Positions 1 through 5,323 of a DNA stretch of 5,323 nucleotides are shown here, in pieces (position 1 is the stretch's first letter; each line of letters starts with the position of its first letter). A program made the translations under genes and the position numbers. The stretch is from Pseudomonadota bacterium. Its GTDB lineage: Bacteria; Pseudomonadota; Gammaproteobacteria; Burkholderiales; Burkholderiaceae_C. A model generated the notes under the pieces. The model was not told the DNA's origin and did not search any database. It saw nothing but the letters and a program-made list of their open reading frames with translations. The stretch spans positions 1 to 5,323 of the forward strand of contig JAEZEB010000281.1 in NCBI GenBank assembly GCA_023438115.1, read 5' to 3'.

Positions 1-327
1 GGCCGGTGGCGGGGATGCGCGGCGCAGCGCGGGCGCGGCCGCTTCCGGATCGCGGACCCTCGTCGTGGCGGCCTCGCCCGCCTGCCGCAGGAACCACCGC
101 CCCCGCGCCCCCCCCTGGGCGTCCTGCCGCATCCGCTGCCGTTCGAGCAGCGTGCAGCGCAGGAGGTTGGTCTCGCAGGTCGCCCGGACGTCCTCGGGCA
201 CGGGCCAGCCGCAGGCCCGCAGCATCAGGTAGCGCCTGCACGCGACCCGCCAGTACCCCTTGCGCAGGCTGTCCGCGAGCATGCGCAGGAGCACCGCGCG
301 CGTGTCCAGCTCCGAGGGGGCCTGCAC
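1..327 (-). CDS. Unrecognised arginine-rich reading frame, 3' end outside window
   Basis: An open frame of 109 codons with no stop before the left edge, beginning at a GTG (327-325) two bases after the cupin TAG. I do not recognise the family. Evidence that it is coding: only 5 of 109 codons end in A or T, the same bias as the genes upstream; it sits at operon spacing; and the frame keeps its bias on both sides of the 8-base G tract. The first 70 residues look alpha-helical and amphipathic, for example LLRMLADSLRKGYWRVACRR (13-32) and LLRCTLLERQRMRQD (55-69). The tail is Ala/Pro/Arg-rich (PEAAAPALRRASPPP). It has 19 Arg and four Cys (30, 39, 51, 58). No signal peptide or membrane span is seen. 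The Shine-Dalgarno match is weak (GGA about 10 bases upstream), so translation may be coupled to the cupin; an in-frame ATG at 282 is an alternative start. Confidence 0.6.
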   Translation of the reverse strand, partial: MQAPSELDTRAVLLRMLADSLRKGYWRVACRRYLMLRACGWPVPEDVRATCETNLLRCTLLERQRMRQDAQGGARGRWFLRQAGEAATTRVRDPEAAAPALRRASPPPA

Positions 328-329
328 GG

Positions 330-722
330 CTACGTGTTCCAGGTGCGGCGCGGCGGCGACTTCACCTCCACCGCCACGCAGTCCTCCAGGGCTACGCTGG
401 AATGCGGCACGCCCACCGGATGGCGCCAGGCGTCGCCGGCGACCGCCACGAAGCGCTCCTCGCCGATCGCCAGCTCCATGCGGCCGCGCAAGAGATAAAC
501 GATGGACTCGTGGTCGGCATGCACGTGCTCGGGAATGCGCACGCCCTGCTCCTGGAAGAACTCCACCATCAGCATGTCGTCGCCCACCATCATCGGCTTG
601 ACCTCGACGCGGCCGGTGCTGTCCTGGCCTTCGAGCGCCTGCATGGTGATCCGCGGCAGGGCCGCGCCCTGCACGCACAGGGCCGCGGTCTTCGGCGGCG
701 AGCGGGAATCGTCGGCGGCCAT
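330..722 (-). CDS. Small single-domain cupin protein
   Basis: A 130-residue single cupin (beta-barrel) domain protein. Cupin motif 1 lies at 60-80: Gly60, then His66, His68 and Glu72. Motif 2 lies at 96-107: Gly96, Pro102, Gly104 and His107. These are the four usual metal ligands (three His and one Glu), so a bound Fe, Mn, Ni or Zn is expected. The Asn that often ends motif 2 is absent. No DNA-binding domain, signal peptide or second cupin is present, so it is neither a typical XRE-cupin regulator nor a bicupin dioxygenase. The ATG at 722 shares one base with the upstream stop and has GAGGAG 6 bases ahead, which decides the start. The N-terminal 25 residues are likely loose. It is co-translated with CoA-ester enzymes; whether it is an enzyme (isomerase, lyase, dioxygenase) or an accessory sensor cannot be told from the sequence. 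Confidence 0.9.
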   Translation of the reverse strand: MAADDSRSPPKTAALCVQGAALPRITMQALEGQDSTGRVEVKPMMVGDDMLMVEFFQEQGVRIPEHVHADHESIVYLLRGRMELAIGEERFVAVAGDAWRHPVGVPHSSVALEDCVAVEVKSPPRRTWNT

Positions 723-1921
723 CAGTGGCTCCTCGGCGTGCCGACCGCGCCGGGCTCCAGGCCCGAGGCCTGCGTGGCCTCCTGCGCGCTCAGTCCCAGG
801 CCCTGCAGCACGTCGTGCGTGTGCTGGCCCAGCTCGGGGATTTCGGGATCGATGCGTCCCGGTTCGTCCTGGAAGCGGATCGGCACGCCCAGGTGGGTCA
901 CGCGCCCGCCGCCGAAGCCCTTCTGCTCAAAGTCCTGGCGCATCCCGCGCTCGCGCAGCTGTTCGCTGGCCAGCGCTTCCTTCAGCGTGCGCACCGGCGC
1001 CCAGCAGACGTCGATCGGCGCCAGGTAGGCCTCCCAGTGCGACAGCGGTTCCTTCGCGAAGGTCTCGCGCAGGAAGGCGCGCACCGGCTCCTGGCCCGGG
1101 CCGGGCGGCAGCTTGCACAGCTCGATCAGGTCGGGCCGGCCCAGCGCCGTCAGCAGGTTGGCGGCGAACTTGACTTCCGAGCCGCCGATGGTGAGGAAGC
1201 GGCCGTCGGCGCAGCGGTAGATGTTGTAGAAGGCATTGCCGCCGAAGCCGCGTTCCTCCTTCAGCACCAGGTCGCGGTCCTCGCCGAACACCGGGCCCAC
1301 CACGTTGACCAGCCAGCTGACCAGGCTGTCCTGCATCGAGATGTCGATGTAGTCGCCGCGGCCGGTCTTCTCGCGCCGCAACAGCGCCATCAGCACGCCG
1401 TTCATGGCCATCAGCGACGAAGCCATGTCGGCCGCCGGGATGCCCGGCAGCGCGGGATGCCCGTCGGGTCCGCAGTTGAGGCTCACCACGCCGCTTTCGG
1501 CCTGGATGCTCACGTCGTGCGCCGGACGCTTGGCCATCGGGCCGGTCTGGCCGAAGGCCGCGATGGACACGTAGACGATGCGCGGGTTGACCGCGCGCAC
1601 GGCTTCGTAGCCGATGCCGAGGCGGTCCACCACGCCGGGACGGAACGCTTCCACGATCACGTCCGCGCTTTCCGCCAGCTTCATGAAGGCGGCGACGCCC
1701 TCGGCGCGCTTGAGGTCCAGCACCACGCTCTTCTTGCCGCGGTGCGTGCTGCGGAACCACACGCTCGCGCCGGCCTGCCGCGCGCCTATGGTGCGCGTGG
1801 GCTCGCCCGCCGGCGATTCGACGCGGATCACCTCCGCGCCGTGGTCGGCCATCATCATCGTGAAGTGCGGTCCGGGGAGGAACTGCGACAGGTCCACCAC
1901 CCGCAGGCCTTCGAGCTTCAT
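722..1921 (-). CDS. Second family III CoA-transferase/alpha-methylacyl-CoA racemase-like protein
   Basis: A 399-residue CaiB/BaiF-fold protein beginning LEGLRVVDLSQFLPGP (3-18) and MADHGAEVIRVESP (24-37). EAFRPGVVDRLG (91-102) and GRGDYIDISMQDSL (187-200) are standard for the fold. Asp165 (PAADMAS) is the catalytic Asp of transferases. It also has His135 (AHD), Arg100 and Glu249 (SEVKF), which line up with the His126, Arg91, Asp156 and Glu241 positions known from Mycobacterium tuberculosis alpha-methylacyl-CoA racemase, with nearly the same spacing. It may therefore epimerise the alpha carbon of a branched acyl-CoA; some transferases also carry a His here, so transferase activity is not excluded. 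The ATG at 1921 overlaps the previous stop as ATGA and has AGGAG 8 bases upstream. The longer in-frame opening reaching 2356 overlaps the preceding gene by over 400 bases and does not read as protein of this family. It ends in TGATG with the cupin start. Confidence 0.92.
   Translation of the reverse strand: MKLEGLRVVDLSQFLPGPHFTMMMADHGAEVIRVESPAGEPTRTIGARQAGASVWFRSTHRGKKSVVLDLKRAEGVAAFMKLAESADVIVEAFRPGVVDRLGIGYEAVRAVNPRIVYVSIAAFGQTGPMAKRPAHDVSIQAESGVVSLNCGPDGHPALPGIPAADMASSLMAMNGVLMALLRREKTGRGDYIDISMQDSLVSWLVNVVGPVFGEDRDLVLKEERGFGGNAFYNIYRCADGRFLTIGGSEVKFAANLLTALGRPDLIELCKLPPGPGQEPVRAFLRETFAKEPLSHWEAYLAPIDVCWAPVRTLKEALASEQLRERGMRQDFEQKGFGGGRVTHLGVPIRFQDEPGRIDPEIPELGQHTHDVLQGLGLSAQEATQASGLEPGAVGTPRSH
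729..734 (-). promoter_or_regulatory. Ribosome binding site GAGGAG of the cupin gene
   Basis: GAGGAG on the minus strand, 6 bases before the ATG at 722, lying within the end of the racemase-like gene. It fixes the cupin start at the TGATG junction and rules out the internal Met codons further in. Confidence 0.75.
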
Positions 1922-3126
1922 ACCACCTTCTCCTGGCGCAGTTGCGCGCATTCCTCGTCGCTGAAGCCGGCCGCGCGCAGCACGGCATCGGTGTCGGCGC
2001 CCAGCGGCGAGCAGGCCTGGCCCGGCAGGCGCCGGCCGTCCACGCGCACGGGGTTGGCCACCACGCGCTGCGTCGGCAGCGCCGGGTGCGGCAGGTCCTG
2101 CACCATGCCGATGCTGCGCACGTAGGCGCTGTCCAGGGCCTGGCCCATGTCCAGCACCGGCGCCACGGGCAGCTGGCCGGCCATCTTGTCCATCCAGTGC
2201 TGCGTGGGCTGCGTGCCGAAGGCCGCATCCATCAGCGCCGAGAGTTCCTCGCGGTGCTGGCGGCGCGACGCCGGCGTGGCGAAGCGCGCGTCTTCCAGCC
2301 ACTCGGGATGGCCCACGTTGCGGCACATGGCTTCCCAGAACTTGGGCGTCATGCACATCACGAACAGCCAGCCGTCGGCCGTGCGCACCAGCTGGCAGGG
2401 CACGGTGGACGGGTGGGCGGAACGCGGCATGCGCCCGGTGACGTGGCCGGCGTTGAGGTACCAGGTGGCCGGATAGGTCAGCTGCGCCAGCGCGACATCG
2501 AACAGGCTGATGTCCAGGTCGCAGCCCCGGCCCGAACGCTGCGCGCCGAACACGCCGGCCAGCAGCGCCATCGCCGTCGTGGTGCCGGTCATGAAGTCGA
2601 CCATGCTCAGACCCATGCGCGTGGGCGGGCCTTCCGGCTCACCGGTCAGGTGCATGTAGCCGGCCTCCGCCTGCATCAGGTAATCGTAGCCGGGCCAGGC
2701 GGCGCGCTCGTTGTCACGCCCGTAGGCGGACAGGTGCACGCACACGAGCGAGGGCTTCACCGCGGACAGCGCCTCGTAGGTGAGGCCCAGCTTCTTCGGC
2801 TGGTCGCCGCGCAGGTTGTTCATCACCGCGTCGCAGCTGGCCGCGACGCGCCGGAACACCTGCTGGCCGCGCTCGCTCTTGAGGTCCAGGCACAGGCTCT
2901 TCTTGTTGCGGTTGAAGCTCTGGAAGAACTGGCTGTCCGGCGAGGCGGGATCCTCGCCCAGGAAGTACGGGCCGGTCTGGCGCGAGATGTCGCCGCGCTC
3001 GCGCGGGTTCTCGATCTTGATGACCTCGGCGCCCAGGTCGGCCAGCAGCATGGAGCCGAACGGGCCGGCGCCATACTGCTCCGCGCTCAGGACGCGCAGG
3101 CCCTTCAGGGGAAGATGCGGGTCCAT
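1918..3126 (-). CDS. Family III CoA-transferase (CaiB/BaiF), transferase-type active site
   Basis: A 402-residue CaiB/BaiF family III CoA-transferase. This family moves CoA between carboxylic acids through aspartyl-CoA anhydride and thioester intermediates, as interlocked dimers. The start shows LKGLRVLSAEQYGAGPFGSM (7-26) and LADLGAEVIKIE (28-39), the classic nucleotide/CoA-binding N-terminus. The expected catalytic Asp is Asp177 in SMVDFMTG. Thirty residues before it, PGYDYL carries Tyr147 where racemases of the fold carry His. The racemase Glu position is Thr260 (MTPKF), so a transferase is more likely than a racemase. The ATG at 3126 is 7 bases past the dehydrogenase stop, with GAGGG 4 bases upstream overlapping that stop. 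The gene ends in an ATGA overlap with the next family III gene. The likely role is activation of the pathway acid with CoA from a donor such as succinyl-CoA; donor and acceptor are unknown. Itaconate, succinate or mesaconate specificity is possible. Confidence 0.93.
   Translation of the reverse strand: MDPHLPLKGLRVLSAEQYGAGPFGSMLLADLGAEVIKIENPRERGDISRQTGPYFLGEDPASPDSQFFQSFNRNKKSLCLDLKSERGQQVFRRVAASCDAVMNNLRGDQPKKLGLTYEALSAVKPSLVCVHLSAYGRDNERAAWPGYDYLMQAEAGYMHLTGEPEGPPTRMGLSMVDFMTGTTTAMALLAGVFGAQRSGRGCDLDISLFDVALAQLTYPATWYLNAGHVTGRMPRSAHPSTVPCQLVRTADGWLFVMCMTPKFWEAMCRNVGHPEWLEDARFATPASRRQHREELSALMDAAFGTQPTQHWMDKMAGQLPVAPVLDMGQALDSAYVRSIGMVQDLPHPALPTQRVVANPVRVDGRRLPGQACSPLGADTDAVLRAAGFSDEECAQLRQEKVV
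1930..1934 (-). promoter_or_regulatory. Ribosome binding site AGGAG of the second family III gene
   Basis: AGGAG on the minus strand, 8 bases before the ATG at 1921 and inside the last codons of the upstream CoA-transferase. It supports this ATG over the much longer upstream opening and allows re-initiation at the ATGA overlap. Confidence 0.75.
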
Positions 3127-3130
3127 GGCG

Positions 3131-3135
3131 CCCTC
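3131..3135 (-). promoter_or_regulatory. Ribosome binding site GAGGG of the first family III gene, fused to the upstream stop
   Basis: The minus strand reads TGAGGG, so the stop codon of the dehydrogenase supplies the first bases of the Shine-Dalgarno. The spacer to the ATG at 3126 is 4 bases, slightly short. A terminating ribosome would sit on the site, which points to coupled translation. Confidence 0.6.
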
Positions 3136-4291
3136 AGATGCGGTAGCGGTCGACCAGCTGCTTGGCGATGATCTGGCGCAGGATCTCGTTGCTGCCCTCG
3201 CCGATGCACATCAGCATGCTGTCGCGGTAGAAGCGCTCGATCTCGTATTCGACCGAGTAGCTGTAGCCGCCGAAGATGCGCATGCCTTCCTGGGCGCAGA
3301 ACACGCCCGCCTCGGAGCCGGCCAGCTTGGCCATCGCGGCTTCCAGGTCGCAGCGCTCGCCGGCGTCGTACTTGCGCGCGGCCTGCTCGATCAGGCGCTT
3401 GGCGCTTTCCACCTGCGTCACCATGTCGGCCAGCTTCAGCTGGATGGCCTGGTGGTTCCAGATCGGCTTGCCGAAGGCGCTGCGCTCCTGCGCGTAGCGC
3501 AACGCCAGCATCAACGCGCCCTCGGCGATGCCGGTGCCGCGCGCCGCGACGTTGATGCGTCCCAGCTCCAGCCCGCCCGCGGTCTGCACGAAGCCCTTGC
3601 CCTCGACACCGCCCAGCAGGTTGGCCACCGGCACGCGGTAGTCCTGCAGGTCGATCTCGCAGGTGTCGATGGCGCGGTAGCCCATCTTCTTCAGCTTGTT
3701 CACGGCGAAGCCCGGGCCCTTGGGCGCGATCACCAGGCTCATGCCCTTGTGGCGCGGTTCGGCCTTGGGATCGGTCTTCACCAGCAGCAGCGTGCCGTGG
3801 CCGTGCAGGCTGTTGGTGATCCAGGTCTTGCCGCCGTTGATGACGTACTCGTCCCCCTCGCGGCGCGCGACGGTGCGGATGGCCTGCAGGTCGGAGCCGG
3901 CGTTCGGCTCGGTCAGGCCCAGGCTGCCGCGGAACTCGCCGCTGGCCATCTTTGGCAGCCACTCGCGCTTCTGTTCCTCCGTGCCCGCGCGCTCGATGGC
4001 GGAGGCCATGATCAGGTGCGAGTTGAAGATGCCGCAGGGGGCCATCCAGATCGACGACACCTTGACGACGATCTGCGCGTAGGTCCAGGCGGAGAGGCCC
4101 AGGCCGCCGTATTCCTCGCCGATGGTGGCGCCGAACAGGCCCAGCTCCTTCATCTGCTCGACGATCTCGGCCGGGTATTCGTCGGCCTGGTCGTACTTGC
4201 GCGCCACGGGGCGGAGTTCCTTCTCCGCCCACTGCTCGATGGCGTCGAGGATGGCGGCGCTGTCGTCGTCGCGGTTCGCCGTGTCGCCCAT
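3134..4291 (-). CDS. Acyl-CoA dehydrogenase (FAD flavoprotein)
   Basis: A full-length 385-residue acyl-CoA dehydrogenase, the usual size of the tetrameric short/branched-chain class. It oxidises an acyl-CoA to the 2,3-enoyl-CoA with FAD and passes electrons to electron-transfer flavoprotein. The N-terminal helical domain occupies about 10-120. The family signature GLTEPNAGSD is at 125-134, with the flavin-facing Trp of KTWITN at 157. The middle beta domain runs to about 230, and the C-terminal helical domain contains AQERSAFGKPI (267-277) and GMRIFGGYSYS (336-346). Glu365 in IGEGSNEI sits where medium-chain acyl-CoA dehydrogenase has its catalytic base. The ATG at 4291 follows the hydratase TGA after one base, with GAGG 7 bases upstream. 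The length argues against the larger methylsuccinyl-CoA dehydrogenase (Mcd) type. Context suggests a branched or dicarboxylic acyl-CoA substrate, but isovaleryl-, glutaryl- or isobutyryl-type activities cannot be separated by eye. Confidence 0.95.
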   Translation of the reverse strand: MGDTANRDDDSAAILDAIEQWAEKELRPVARKYDQADEYPAEIVEQMKELGLFGATIGEEYGGLGLSAWTYAQIVVKVSSIWMAPCGIFNSHLIMASAIERAGTEEQKREWLPKMASGEFRGSLGLTEPNAGSDLQAIRTVARREGDEYVINGGKTWITNSLHGHGTLLLVKTDPKAEPRHKGMSLVIAPKGPGFAVNKLKKMGYRAIDTCEIDLQDYRVPVANLLGGVEGKGFVQTAGGLELGRINVAARGTGIAEGALMLALRYAQERSAFGKPIWNHQAIQLKLADMVTQVESAKRLIEQAARKYDAGERCDLEAAMAKLAGSEAGVFCAQEGMRIFGGYSYSVEYEIERFYRDSMLMCIGEGSNEILRQIIAKQLVDRYRI

Positions 4292-4292
4292 G

Positions 4293-4811
4293 TCAGTACC
4301 TCGCCTTTTCCTCGACGTCGTAGCCCTTCTTCGCGATCAGGATGATGCGCTCGAACGTGCAGACGACCTGGTCCTTCTGGTTCGTGCCCTTCGTGCGCAC
4401 GGTCACGATGCCGGCGTTGGGGCGCGATTTCGACTCGCGCTTGTCCAGCACCTCGCTCTCGGCGTACAGCGTATCGCCGGCGAACAGCGGGTGGGTCATG
4501 CGGATGTCGTTCCAGCCCAGGTTGGCGATCGCCTTCTGGCTGACGTCGGTGACGCTCATGCCCACCATCAGGGCCAGCGTGAACGGGCTGCAGACGATGC
4601 ACTGGCCGAACTCGCTGTGCTTCGCGTATTCCTCGTCGAAGTGCATCGGGTGCGTGTTCATGGTCAGCAGCGTGAACCAGATGTTCTCGTTCTGCGTGAT
4701 GGTCCGGCCGGGACGGTGTTCGTAGATGTCGCCGACGACGAAGTCTTCGAAGTAGCGGCCGAACGATTCGCGATACCGGTTCTCGCCGGTCTTCTTCAGG
4801 GTTTGCACCAT
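4293..4811 (-). CDS. MaoC-like hotdog enoyl-CoA hydratase/dehydratase
   Basis: A 172-residue single-hotdog protein of the MaoC dehydratase family, which add water across (or remove it from) enoyl-CoA esters. After FGRYFEDFVVGD (residues 17-28) comes the long hotdog-helix region NTHPMHFDEEYA (52-63). It corresponds to the R-hydratase motif in which Asp and His are catalytic: here His57 is kept but the usual Asp position is Asn52. HPLFAGDTLYAESEV (107-121) is the typical second-half strand. I chose the ATG at 4811 because it gives the family N-terminus and clears the lyase stop by 11 bases. The in-frame extension to 4976 would run deep into the lyase gene. There is no good Shine-Dalgarno sequence at this start, so it may depend on coupling to the lyase. 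Its place between a CitE-like lyase and an acyl-CoA dehydrogenase suggests it hydrates the dehydrogenase product into the lyase substrate, as itaconyl-CoA or mesaconyl-CoA hydratases do. Substrate is inferred, not shown. Confidence 0.92.
   Translation of the reverse strand: MVQTLKKTGENRYRESFGRYFEDFVVGDIYEHRPGRTITQNENIWFTLLTMNTHPMHFDEEYAKHSEFGQCIVCSPFTLALMVGMSVTDVSQKAIANLGWNDIRMTHPLFAGDTLYAESEVLDKRESKSRPNAGIVTVRTKGTNQKDQVVCTFERIILIAKKGYDVEEKARY
4299..4302 (-). promoter_or_regulatory. Ribosome binding site GAGG of the acyl-CoA dehydrogenase
   Basis: GAGG on the minus strand, 7 bases before the ATG at 4291 and within the last codons of the MaoC gene. The MaoC TGA and the dehydrogenase ATG are separated by a single C. 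Confidence 0.6.
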
Positions 4812-4822
4812 GGTTGGCTTTT

Positions 4823-5323
4823 TCAGGGGTGGATATTCGGTTGGTCGGACGCCAGCGCGGCGATGCGGCGGGCCCGGGCGAGCACCGGGGCATCGACCAT
4901 GCGGCCTTCGTACAGGAAGGCGCCTTCGCCTTCCGCGCCGCGGGCGGCCAGTGCCTCCAGCAGGCCGCGTGCCCAACGCACCTCGGCTTCCGCCGGCGCG
5001 AAGGACGCGTGGATCACGGGCACCTGGCTCGGGTGGATGGCGGATTTGCAGTCGAAGCCCAGCCGCGCGACGCGGCGGGTTTCCGCCGCCAGCGCATCTA
5101 GGTCGCGCAGGTCGATGTGGGGCACGTCCCAGGCCTGCAGGCCCTGCGACCGCGCCGCGTTCACGAGCCGTCCGCGGGCCGGCAGCAGGCCGTCCCAGTC
5201 GAAGGCGGCGCCCAGCTCGCTGCTGAGGTCGGCGCCGCCCAGCATCAGCGCCCCCAGGCCGGGCGCGGCGGCGATGGCCGCGGCGTTCTCGACGCCGAGC
5301 GGCGATTCGACCAGGGCCACCAG
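4823..5323 (-). CDS. CitE/HpcH-family acyl-CoA lyase, C-terminal part (5' end outside window)
   Basis: The last 166 codons of a CitE-like lyase of the HpcH/HpaI aldolase superfamily. These TIM-barrel, Mg-dependent cytosolic enzymes cleave beta-hydroxyacyl-CoA esters (citramalyl-, malyl-, methylmalyl- or HMG-CoA types) to two smaller products. The visible part begins at the conserved LVESPLGV strand, whose Glu is a usual metal ligand. It continues with GGADLSSELG, whose Asp, 26 residues later, is the second ligand. It then has the family hallmark GFDCKSAIHPSQV and a C-terminal GRMVDAPVLARARR helix region. Family members are usually about 270-320 residues, so roughly 110-150 N-terminal residues, including the usual substrate-binding Arg, lie beyond the right edge. 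The GTG at 5320 is an internal Val, not a start. The TGA at 4823-4825 is followed after 11 bases by the hydratase start. It is the first gene visible in the operon. Exact substrate is not decidable here; family assignment is secure. Confidence 0.93.
   Translation of the reverse strand: MVALVESPLGVENAAAIAAAPGLGALMLGGADLSSELGAAFDWDGLLPARGRLVNAARSQGLQAWDVPHIDLRDLDALAAETRRVARLGFDCKSAIHPSQVPVIHASFAPAEAEVRWARGLLEALAARGAEGEGAFLYEGRMVDAPVLARARRIAALASDQPNIHP

Noticed and set aside
108..115. Run of eight C (eight G on the coding strand) as a possible frameshift or phase-variation tract
   Set aside because: The minus-strand frame keeps the same GC-ending codon bias and protein-like character on both sides of the tract, so no frameshift is needed. 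A single mononucleotide run in DNA this rich in G+C is expected by chance.
6..1028. Plus-strand frame at the left end as a divergent gene, such as a regulator
   Set aside because: Its translation is Pro/Ala/Arg-rich low complexity, and it crosses antisense through the cupin and into the racemase-like gene; the minus-strand frames show the proper codon bias.
725..2125. Long plus-strand open frame (466 codons) opposite the racemase-like gene
   Set aside because: It lies antisense to a full family III gene with clear motifs, and its translation is Ala/Arg/His/Val-rich with no recognisable domain. Stop codons are rare opposite GC-ending codons, so it is a shadow.
1922..2356. N-terminal extension of the second family III protein to a start at 2356
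   Set aside because: It would overlap the first family III gene by over 400 bases and adds about 145 low-complexity residues. The ATG at 1921 has a good Shine-Dalgarno and gives the family N-terminus.
1942..4345. Long plus-strand frames at 1942-3171 and 2780-4345 opposite the transferase and dehydrogenase
   Set aside because: Both are antisense to well-supported enzymes and have low-complexity composition without motifs; they overlap each other as well. They are by-products of high GC content.
4812..4822. Possible promoter in the gap before the MaoC gene
   Set aside because: The gap is only 11 bases, with an A/T-rich patch but no convincing -35/-10 pair in the flanking lyase sequence.
4812..4976. 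N-terminal extension of the MaoC protein to a start at 4976
   Set aside because: It lies within the lyase gene and reads as Arg/Pro/Gly-rich shadow; the family begins at the ATG at 4811.

Overview
The window is a single, tightly packed run of genes, all read from the minus strand (right to left). Base composition is very G+C-rich, and almost every codon in the real frames ends in G or C. Together with the gene families present, this suggests a high-GC proteobacterium, most likely a betaproteobacterium of the Burkholderiales. That placement is an inference from style, not from a marker gene.

In transcription order the genes are: (1) the C-terminal part of a CitE/HpcH-type acyl-CoA lyase, cut by the right edge; (2) a 172-residue MaoC-type hotdog hydratase; (3) a 385-residue acyl-CoA dehydrogenase; (4) a 402-residue family III (CaiB/BaiF) CoA-transferase; (5) a second family III protein of 399 residues whose active-site residues look like an alpha-methylacyl-CoA racemase; (6) a 130-residue single-domain cupin; (7) an unrecognised arginine-rich reading frame that starts 2 bases after the cupin stop and runs off the left edge. 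The junctions, in order, are an 11-base gap, a 1-base gap, a 7-base gap, a 4-base overlap (ATGA), a 1-base overlap (TGATG) and a 2-base gap. This is the pattern of one translationally coupled operon. No promoter, terminator, RNA gene, mobile element, repeat array or CRISPR was seen. No stretch over 300 bases lacks a gene.

Read as a pathway, the set is complete in chemical logic: CoA activation (transferase), alpha-carbon epimerisation (racemase-like protein), alpha,beta-dehydrogenation (acyl-CoA dehydrogenase), hydration (MaoC) and retro-Claisen cleavage (CitE-like lyase). The same lyase, hydratase and dehydrogenase families occur together in the itaconate/leucine loci of Mycobacterium tuberculosis and Pseudomonas aeruginosa. 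A branched C5-type dicarboxylate (methylsuccinate, mesaconate, itaconate or a relative) is therefore a reasonable guess for the substrate, but the sequence alone does not fix it. The cupin and the left-edge reading frame have no assigned role and are the least explained parts.
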